Assembly: GCA_905116865.2 (NCBI GenBank)
Contig: CAJHNH020008035.1
Span: forward strand, 268,501 to 332,500
Length of the DNA stretch: 64,000 nt
DNA from: Candidula unifasciata
Taxonomy: Eukaryota; Mollusca; Gastropoda; Stylommatophora; Geomitridae
Direction of reading: 5' to 3'
The notes under the pieces are model-generated. The model was not told the DNA's origin, searched no databases, and saw only the letters and a program-made list of their open reading frames with translations. Every line of letters starts with the position of its first letter. Position 1 is the first letter of the stretch. Shown here piece by piece: positions 59,201 through 64,000 of the stretch. Made by a program: the position numbers and the translations under genes.

Positions 59201-61974
59201 ATACATCAATTCATCACAAATGGTGCAGAACCAGCCAGTCTATCCGCCTGCTCAATTCCCTACACACCAGCATGACATGGAGAAAATATCAAAAGGACGC
59301 CAATAACCCGGGCCTCTGAAGCGACTCCTGCCACTCTGCACGGAGCATGCCTGTCTCCACCTTTCTCAACATGCTCTGTCAGGTATAATTACGGCATGTG
59401 TGTACAGCTGATTACAAGTCCAGCTTGCGTGAAAAGACTATTTTAACATAAACACAATTTAAGTCAAAGCAGGCATAATAAGCCTCAGTGAGCACGAATA
59501 CTATAATACGAACTCCTTATTTGCGGTCTCTTGCAATCTGGGTTAACCAGGTTTCACGGCAATACGTTTGAAATAAACTGAAATGTATAAACACACATGC
59601 AAAAGAGAACCCATGTACACTCTTTGGTTATGTGATGAGAAAAGGAGCACTGGAAAATAGCATGAAGACTGGAAAAATCACTAGTAGAAGAGGCAGAGGC
59701 AGACCTAGAGAAACGAGGGTGGATGGCTTAAGAGAGTGGCATGAAGGAACATCATCAGTGGAATTGATCCAGAACACCAAAGACCGAGATCTGTGCAGAT
59801 GCATGTACGCCTACGCCAGTTGGCAGGGCACTTGATGATGATGTATACTCTGGGGAAGGGAGGGGAAAGGAGAGGCGGTCGTTTAACCTATTAAAATGGG
59901 GGGAAATGAGGATGGAAGGGAGCATTTAGCCCTATTAAAATGTTTTTAAGGGGTCTTAATGTAACAGGGAGACGTCATCACTTGTTTGCCAGGAGTTAGC
60001 ATGGTTCACATAATTAGAATAATCAACAAGTCTTGGCAACCTTGACAATCCTTTCTAGAACCATCATTTGTTTATCAGCGGAAATATATGCAAATGAATA
60101 ACCTAGTTATATAAATATCATGGAACCTCAGATGTAGAAAAGTATCTTTAACCTTCAGTCTACATTGACCTAAGAGGAAAGATTAGTAACATGGACCATC
60201 ACAGCCGAAAGCATTCAGTTAGAGATGTCAGCTCAACACTAGAAGAAGAGGAATCAGTCACATTGAGCCTCGAAGACAGACACTAGAAAGGAGACATGAG
60301 ATGAAACAATCAACGATCAAGCTGTTAGTACTAGACAGCACTAGAAGCCATGAGGCACTTACAGACACTAGAACCAGTTAACAAAGTAACTAGAGATAAA
60401 GAACACAACGCGATCTCAAGAGTGTGTAACCAAAGAGCATACACAACGCCATTCAAAATATCATAATGGTGTTTGTGACATTACTAAGGGATCACAATAA
60501 AAGCAGTACGGAAAAGAACAGTTGTTTCCAGACATTTTATAACTCAAGCATTAGTGACGTGAGCAGTATGCAGCAAGCAAGACATCATCATCACCACTAT
60601 CGACACGACCATTTTTCTCCTCGTCTATATTCTTCAATTGACACCTTCTCTAGTAAACAAAAGACGAACCTGGGTGTTACATTAACATACACAAAGAAGA
60701 CAGCTATGCTGCATTAACCCCTCCCCCTCCCATTTATGGATCGGACGAATCAGACAGCCTGAGCTGAAAGGAACTGACGCCTTTGGTTATTACTGGCAAT
60801 AGTTCGGTTCCTCCCTCCCCCGAACAACACAGCTCTGGGGTGGAGTTAGCATAATAATGTCGGCTACCCGATAGTTTCCGGACATTTCTGGGAAATATCT
60901 GGCAATGAAAAGCGACTAAGAAGGTAACTGGACACCGCATACACTCCATATCGCAATTTTAGCATCTGTTATGGAACTGTTTTAAGAAAATCAGATTACA
61001 CTTTAAACTGTGAAGAGAGCAGATTTGAACTAATGAAGATAATGAAAAAAGTTGAATTGACCTTTTATCCAATGATAAATATCCGCCGTCTTCTAGATCG
61101 TCTTCGCTCAGAAAATGGGGTGTTGCTGAAATACAAGCAAAAATAAAAAAAAAATAAAAAAAAAAAAAAAAAAACACACACACACTTTTAGTCATATAAA
61201 TTAATGAATAAAAAAAAAATACAACCGATTAGTCATAAAAATATATAAATAAAAAATAAAAACCAGTTAGTCATATAGATAAGTACCAGAACGTATGCCA
61301 TAAAATGGAAAATTCATGTATGTCTGTCTGTCTGTCATAAGAACTTCTCCCAAACGGTAAACATTAGCGAGGTGACATTTACACATGCCAGTCTGGTTGC
61401 CTTTTGTAGGTCAACTGTACCATTTCCAACTTTTAACTTTTAGAATTATTACTACAATTTCCCCTTCGACTTGCATTTGCGATCTTCTTTTTCTTCTTCT
61501 TCTGTGCGTTCAGTTTCGTATGTTAAAGCCAGACCGCCAGTTCAGTTTCGTATGTTAAAGCCAGACCACTAGTTCAGTTTCGTATGTTAAAGCCAGACCG
61601 CCAGTTCAGTTTCGTATGTTAAAGCCAGACCGCTAGTTCAGTTTCGTATGTTAAAACCAGACCACTAGTTCATTTTCGTATGTTAAAGCCAGACCGCCAG
61701 TTCAGTTTCGTATGTTAAAGCCAGACCGCCAGTTCAGTTTCGTAAGTTAACACCAGACCACTAGTTCATTTTCGTATGTTAAAGCCAGACCGCTAGTTCA
61801 GTTTCGTATGTTAAAGCCAGACCGCCAGGCGGAAAAACTAAAAAACTGAACGGATAAAACATGTTATGCTGCTTTTTAAGACTCACCGTTGACGACAAGG
61901 GCAACTGTCAGTAGAAGGAAGCAGGCGTAGATGATGTGATTTAGTCCCTTGGGTACACAGACATCTGGACACAT
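40683..61974 (-). CDS. predicted secreted peptide precursor with two alternative last exons
   Basis: I propose exon 1 (61974-61887, signal peptide), exon 2 (61125-61062, acidic propeptide) and two alternative terminal exons, 46763-46604 and 40893-40683. Exon 1 ends in phase 1 and exon 2 in phase 2 with AG of an Arg codon after Lys. Both terminal exons start with A, completing a Lys-Arg processing site. Coding lengths give about 102 residues (Gly/Tyr form) or 119 (Cys form). Signal peptide plus propeptide plus KR plus a Cys-rich peptide ending GK is the standard layout of neuropeptide-like or defence peptide precursors. I do not recognise the family. Weak points are the non-consensus exon 2 donor (GTCAAT) and introns of 14.3 and 20.2 kb. 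Without RNA the linkage is inference; the individual exons are better supported. Confidence 0.6.
41026..41095. repeat. (GA)n microsatellite
   Basis: About 70 bp of pure GA. Confidence 0.97.
41128..41405 (-). repeat. SINE family B-like copy, second head type
   Basis: Reversed: gatcccttttcacgccttag, gggtaatgtggtcagcatta, ggctcgatcgcggtacgttg. Closest to 23583-23830. Confidence 0.82.
41655..42266. repeat. 34-bp minisatellite, about 17 copies
   Basis: The unit is gacatcgaagatgacatgta followed by cgtgcttctatctt. From 41830 to 42260 the copies are almost identical; those from 41655 to 41830 are clearly diverged. Confidence 0.95.
42795..43020 (-). repeat. tRNA-derived SINE, head type G
   Basis: Reversed head tggcgaagtggttcagccgt and box-B-like ggatttgtttcacggc, with a body shared with SINE A (agtcactagccgcc...cacaaactctgttgctcctg). 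A related head is at 43610-43690. Confidence 0.55.
43370..43700 (+). mobile_element. LINE C-terminal relic and reversed tRNA head
   Basis: FYRRMMRIPWTDRKSNEEVL, then RELIAHIRKMT with frameshifts. From 43610 a reversed tRNA-like head (ggtcgtgggttcgtttcacg) follows. Confidence 0.6.
44249..44325. repeat. (CA)n(TA)n microsatellite
   Basis: About 28 CA units followed by about 10 TA units. Confidence 0.95.
44700..44815. repeat. G-rich low-complexity tract
   Basis: Several runs of 8-20 G; on the minus strand, the transcribed strand of the peptide gene, it is C-rich. Confidence 0.85.
44850..45235 (-). repeat. SINE family A, full-length reversed copy
   Basis: caacatcatggcacataggt through gatcctgaaatactttgggt, gccaagggatttttttacgt and ggggtttgaacccaggactt to gagaccactcagcccc. 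Confidence 0.85.
45900..46020. repeat. 42-bp tandem duplication
   Basis: cacatttcggagactagcgt ttatctgtgcacttagaaca occurs twice in a row, with degenerate outer copies on both sides. Confidence 0.9.
46604..46763 (-). CDS. alternative last exon 1: Gly/Tyr/Arg-rich tail
   Basis: The acceptor is ttttttccccacacag. An open frame in the phase required by exon 2 runs 53 codons to TGA at 46606-46604. It encodes PARLSYFRERTPSGGGYGRR, then a Ser/Tyr/Gly stretch (YNSYSGYSSHSYGG) and a basic, Trp-rich end (NDWWRKKAVNR). The GRRR site could give a C-terminally amidated peptide. It has no ATG, so a simple ORF search misses it. The function is unknown. Confidence 0.55.
46900..46995. repeat. three-copy repeat around gtgatcacgtg
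   Basis: gtggtgatcacgtg...cagtcttagacctctg; unit about 33 bp, just upstream (on minus) of the Gly/Tyr exon at 46763. GTGATCAC is palindromic. Confidence 0.75.
47615..47905 (+). repeat. family E copy
   Basis: cttcttcgcgttcaccagct gtaaactctg through ccccggaacccacacggg. Confidence 0.82.
48000..48375 (+). mobile_element. LINE C-terminal relic
   Basis: ggagatgtggttttacaaaa gaatccctagaatatcctgg, then GHIMRRRKLEHIVTTG. Same family as 12830 and 43370. A poly-G run interrupts it at 48221. Confidence 0.65.
48737..48968 (+). repeat. SINE family D copy
   Basis: gctctctagcgaagttgatt, cttgtggtccgggttcactc, atcaaggccgaagggttgcg, ending in a poly-A run. Confidence 0.88.
48969..49445 (+). mobile_element. 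LINE C-terminal relic
   Basis: ILNTKWQDMVPDKVVQNRAG, SIHTILKQSQIPWAGHIV, then frameshifts to a conserved-looking end (HALIVLDSSG). The order W-Q-D, W-A-G-H, R-M-P is a widespread metazoan LINE C terminus. The SINE D tail and this relic abut. Confidence 0.75.
49452..49678. repeat. 63-bp minisatellite, short array (3.6 copies)
   Basis: Same unit as at 51785, starting mid-unit right after the LINE relic and ending abruptly at cttgtg before tcgcgcgcc. Confidence 0.95.
49680..51780. other. no gene or repeat recognised
   Basis: Unique-looking sequence between two arrays of one minisatellite. Short ORFs at 49720, 50179, 50449 and 50538 lack domains and splice context. It lies in the long intron of the minus-strand peptide gene. 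Confidence 0.45.
51785..53325. repeat. 63-bp minisatellite, long array (about 24.5 copies)
   Basis: The unit reads gatagacgaacaacaagcta, acgaagatgacggagacaag, aaagaatggtcctcatccct, tgt. 63 is divisible by 3, so the array is open as a 21-residue repeat on the plus strand (460 codons) and on the minus strand (530 codons). Variants: GAA/GTA in the Glu/Val codon, GGA/AGA, tcctca/tcgtca, and two units lacking one caa. One unit has a TAA. No splice signals or start support coding use. Confidence 0.95.
53548..53775 (+). repeat. SINE family D copy
   Basis: gctctctagcgtagttagct through cttgtggtccgggttcactc to an (aaac)n tail. Its tail repeat corresponds to (tgtt)n in the 28100 reverse copy. Confidence 0.9.
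53985..54995 (-). mobile_element. Tc1-like DNA transposon relic
   Basis: Minus strand: the helix-turn-helix region gives MQAGESQTRVARHLKVHRST (near 54600), then NRLHDVGLRP, WRRVWFSDDSFF (first catalytic Asp region), and, after a frameshift, RHDRRHRVYCKRNED and VVMVWGMISYNGRNQLVH (54346-53993). The transposase cuts and pastes the element by DDE chemistry. The frame has at least two stops and one shift and the C-terminal catalytic Glu region is lost. At 54960-54990 agtaaaagtgcaacactttt resembles a Tc1 inverted-repeat end. Confidence 0.8.
55010..55215. repeat. degenerate tandem repeat of aaaaatacagctttggagca
   Basis: About seven copies of a 27-30 bp unit adjoining the Tc1-like end. Confidence 0.8.
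55340..55500. repeat. (GAT)n and G-rich low-complexity
   Basis: GATGAT-rich run at 55347-55377, then long G runs at 55465-55496. Confidence 0.85.
55970..56215 (+). mobile_element. LINE fragment downstream of the catalytic motif
   Basis: ISLSDAEIRNVTKFEYLGTI INHNGMNSIELKKRLAMAMQ, the Y-L-G-x-x-x-x-x-x-G region of LINE RT. It is cut by the (AAT)n tract at 56224. Confidence 0.7.
56224..56273. repeat. (AAT)n microsatellite
   Basis: About 16 units. Confidence 0.95.
56690..57100 (+). mobile_element. LINE C-terminal relic
   Basis: MNFIARKQVKWFGHLTRLAA and YSGNRARGRPRKNGLHKYQ; same family as 34590(-) and 17370(-). It ends in agaagaagag. Confidence 0.75.
57632..57820 (-). repeat. SINE family C fragment
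   Basis: Reversed: agttgcgtatcctttacagg, tttacgtccagtagtttgcc, tagaatcgaaccaggcac. Confidence 0.75.
58030..58290 (-). repeat. family E copy leading into (GAA)n
   Basis: Reversed: cttcccgtgtgggctctggg, caagcatgtcgtagtagtcg, ggagctttcaaccggtgaac, then aaagaagaagaag. Confidence 0.8.
58266..58545. repeat. long (GAA)n microsatellite
   Basis: About 90 units with a few AAA interruptions at both ends, continuous with the family E tail. ORFs reading poly-Glu, poly-Leu or poly-Phe are artefacts. Confidence 0.97.
58935..59280 (-). mobile_element. L1-RNH 3' end copy
   Basis: The minus frame gives DVVTALWERVNSAESHIDHY and RGVTRGSERRSKLKRKARRI, aligning with 38985-39345. The RNase H motif region (59225-59275) is frameshifted. 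Confidence 0.72.
59600..59850 (+). mobile_element. LINE C-terminal relic, mostly open
   Basis: LFGYVMRKGALENSMKTGKI, SRRGRGRPRETRVDGLREWH, ELIQNTKDRDLCRCMYAYAS, then a gatgatgatg tail. Matches 18780-19140(-). Confidence 0.8.
59860..60955. other. no gene recognised; degenerate actagaa repeats
   Basis: 60235-60400 contains several spaced cactagaa/gactagaa motifs. ORFs at 60466(+) and 60734(-) have no recognisable domain. Confidence 0.4.
61062..61125 (-). CDS. peptide gene exon 2: acidic propeptide ending in KR
   Basis: It is preceded by a good acceptor (cttgtatttcag). The 64 nt encode A-TPHFLSEDDLEDGGYLSLDK plus AG of an Arg codon. An acidic spacer ending in a dibasic site is typical of a propeptide removed by a prohormone convertase. 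The donor AAAAG|GTCAAT is weak; if it is not used, the frame runs on for about 37 codons to a TGA-free end at 60959, giving a third possible product. Confidence 0.65.
61508..61832. repeat. 32-bp minisatellite, about 10 copies
   Basis: The unit is cagttcagtttcgtatgtta aagccagaccgc; copies vary mainly as cagac(c)gcc/gct/act and cag/cat. It lies in the first intron of the peptide gene, 55 bp from exon 1. Confidence 0.95.
61887..61974 (-). CDS. peptide gene exon 1: signal peptide
   Basis: ATG at 61974; 29 codons plus one base, then a consensus donor (G|GTGAGT). After a short polar head comes the hydrophobic run IIYACFLLLTVALVV. With the next exon the sequence reads V-N-A before Thr-Pro, which satisfies the -3/-1 rule for signal peptidase. 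The start context (aaaact before ATG) is weak, and I cannot exclude an upstream 5' UTR exon. Confidence 0.7.
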
Positions 61975-62049
61975 AGTTTTGGTTCTAATGCTGCTGCTGC
62001 TGGTGGAAGGACTGGACATCTGTGGAAAAGTACGGTGTATTGCTGTATT

Positions 62050-62330
62050 ATTCGACAGCCTGGGAAACTTGCAGTTGAAAGATTATGTCAGATATTTGTT
62101 ATATGGTCATAATGGAACAAATTCAGCTGGCAGATAGAGCAAACTACATGAGGGCAGCAGGCTACAAGGCAAGAGGTCAACCCAGAAAGAGATGAGCAAA
62201 AGGAACAAAAGAGACACACCAGAAACGCAGTATGACATTAACGCAAACTACGCAACTGGCAAATGACAAGCAACTACATCTAACTCCTCTCTGCGACGCT
62301 TTAGGGGGAGATATATAGTGGGGCCAAAGA
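62050..62330 (+). mobile_element. LINE 3' relic leading into (GAA)n
   Basis: ANYMRAAGYKARGQPRKR resembles the G-R-x-R-G-R-P-R-K-R-W C-terminal motif, followed by CDALGGDI-stop and a gaagaag tail. Confidence 0.55.
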
Positions 62331-62620
62331 AGAAGAAGAAGAAGAAGGAAGAGGCGGAGGAGAATAGGAATAGGAAGAAGAAGAAGAAGAAGAAGAAGAA
62401 GAAGAAGAAGAAGAAGAAGAAGAAGAAGAAGAAGAAGAAGAAGAAGAAGAAGAAGAAGAAAAAGAAAGAAAGAAGAAGAAGAAGAAAAGAAGAAGAAGAA
62501 GAAGAAGAAGAAGAAGAAGAAGAAGAAGAAGAAGAAGAAGAAGAAGAAGAAGAAGAAGAAGAAGAAGAAGAAGAAGAAGAAGAGAGTAAAAAAGAAGAAT
62601 AAGAAGAAGAAGAATTATAA
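62327..62620. repeat. long (GAA)n microsatellite
   Basis: About 95 units, interrupted near 62348-62374 and 62460-62485. Follows a LINE 3' relic. Confidence 0.97.
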
Positions 62621-62689
62621 GTGACAATGTGTTGTGTATTGATGTGTGTGCGTGTGTGTGTTTATGTTTGTGGACAGTCAAACTGGTGG

Positions 62690-62845
62690 CCTGACAGGCA
62701 AATAGAGCGACAGGCGGATAGATATATGGACAGATAGACAAACCGACAGACACACAGACAGACAGACAGACAAATAGATAGACATTTTGATAGAAATATA
62801 GACATATTTACAGACAAATAGACAAATAGACAGACAGACAAAGAG
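62690..62845. repeat. degenerate (GACA)n/(GATA)n tract
   Basis: agacagacagaca and atagatagac blocks. Confidence 0.85.
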
Positions 62846-62922
62846 AAAGATTTCATTCTTCAACGCTTTCTTTCCTTTTTCTTTCTTTCTGTCTTTGCTT
62901 CTTTTTTTCTGTTCATTCTACT

Positions 62923-62928
<6 letters not shown>

Positions 62929-62963
<35 letters not shown>

Positions 62964-63215
62964 CCCTGTTTATGTATAAACGCCTGATCCTAAAATGATT
63001 ATCGTCATCTCTCTCTCTCTCTCTGTCTCTCGCTCTCCCTCTCTCTCCCCCGCCTCTCACTGTCTCTCTCTCCCCCTGTCTCTCTCTCCCCGTGTCTCTC
63101 TCTCTGTCTCACTTTCTCTCTGTCTCAAACTCTCTCTGTCTCACTCTTTCTCTGTCTCACTCTCTCCCTGTCTCACTCTCTCCCCCTCTCTCTCTCTCTG
63201 CCTCTCTCCTCCCTT

Positions 63216-63261
<46 letters not shown>

Positions 63262-63282
63262 CCTCTCTCTCTCTCTGTGTTT
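62929..63282. repeat. (CA)n then (CT)n/(CTGT) microsatellites
   Basis: CA at 62929-62962 and CT-rich with GT interruptions at 63008-63282. Confidence 0.92.
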
Positions 63283-63534
63283 CGTACTCAAAAGCTGTTT
63301 GCAATGACTTGCCATGATTGCCAGTCTAAACACAATTTTGTGACCAAATCTGAAGAGACGACCGCTAAGTGTGAAATAGATCTTCGTGACTGACGTCGGT
63401 TTAAACAACAAATGCAGTTAGCAGACCGAAAACTGCTGATCACTTTGTACTGCTAGAGCCACTTCACCAGCAATCTGACATATTATCTGGCTGTTTCTTC
63501 GATAGTCTCGGGTTTCCTCTTCGATTCTTCCCTC

Positions 63535-63870
63535 TGAGTTCAATCCCCGGTAAGAGTTAGGATTTTTTCACGTGGACTTGGACTTTCGGGTCTCTGGGTA
63601 GTGAGATCGGACGCCCGTGTGCATTGTTACGCACGTAAAAAATCCCTTGGCAGTTGGAAATCGAAAAGAGTACCCTAACGGCGCTGCCTGTTCAAATTTT
63701 AGAGTTAAAAATCTATCCAAAGTATTTCAGGATCCTTGCCGGTGCTACAGAGCCTGTACACTGTGCTGAGCTTGTCGGACTCAGACTTGAGTTAGACGAA
63801 CAACGGAGCAGTTATGGGTTACTACCCGTGTGCCATGATGTTGATCCGTTGTTCAAAACCTCAAACCTGG
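63535..63870 (+). repeat. SINE family A copy
   Basis: Box B gagttcaatccccgg, tagtgagatcggacgcccgt, aatcccttggcagttggaaa, ggatccttgccggtgctaca, tgccatgatgttgatccgtt. Confidence 0.82.
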
Positions 63871-63946
63871 ATTCTCTGTCGCTCTCTCCGACTTTGTATC
63901 TATCTGTCTCTACCTGCCTTTCTCTCTTTCTCTGTCTGTGTCTTTC

Positions 63947-63948
63947 GG

Positions 63949-64000
<52 letters not shown>
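63947..64000. repeat. (CT)n microsatellite, runs off window
   Basis: Pure CT to the last base. Confidence 0.97.

Noticed and set aside
62301..62753. Poly-Lys, poly-Glu, poly-Leu and poly-Ser ORFs
   Set aside because: Artefacts of (GAA)n.

Overview
The window looks like animal (metazoan) nuclear DNA. It has spliced genes with GT-AG introns, very many tRNA-derived SINEs and non-LTR retrotransposon 3' ends, long (GA)n, (GAA)n and (TA)n microsatellites, and several minisatellites. The repeat style and the peptide-precursor gene suggest a lophotrochozoan, possibly a gastropod mollusc. That is an inference; no species marker was found.

Layout. Positions 1-10.59 kb hold repeats: SINEs, a degraded LINE on the minus strand at 5.66-7.74 kb, (AG)n tracts and a 32-bp minisatellite. 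Positions 10.59-32.65 kb (+) hold twelve exons encoding residues about 59 to the end of argininosuccinate synthase. The exons were joined by splice sites and phase, and all twelve junctions agree. The first exons, with the ATP-binding N terminus, are not visible. The introns carry LINE and SINE relics, including a fairly well-preserved RTE-like LINE (25.3-27.6 kb) in the sense orientation. One intron has a GC-AG boundary and one 5' splice site is tandemly duplicated. Positions 34-40.2 kb are LINE/SINE relics and a 66-bp minisatellite.

Positions 62.0-40.7 kb (-) contain what I read as a secreted-peptide gene. Exon 1 encodes a signal peptide. Exon 2 encodes an acidic propeptide ending at a split Lys-Arg codon. 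Two alternative last exons follow, both in the right phase to complete that Lys-Arg. One encodes a Gly/Tyr/Arg-rich tail; the other encodes twelve cysteines in two copies of a C-C-CC-C-C knottin spacing and ends in Gly-Lys-stop, an amidation signal. This is a prediction from splice sites and phase without transcript support. It is the most interesting item in the window.

The large intron of that gene holds a 34-bp satellite, two arrays of one 63-bp minisatellite (open on both strands), a Tc1-like transposon relic, SINEs and microsatellites. The last 2 kb are (GAA)n, (CA)n and (CT)n tracts and a SINE. The two genes are convergent and show no functional link: one is a cytosolic enzyme of arginine metabolism, the other a predicted secretory-pathway peptide precursor.
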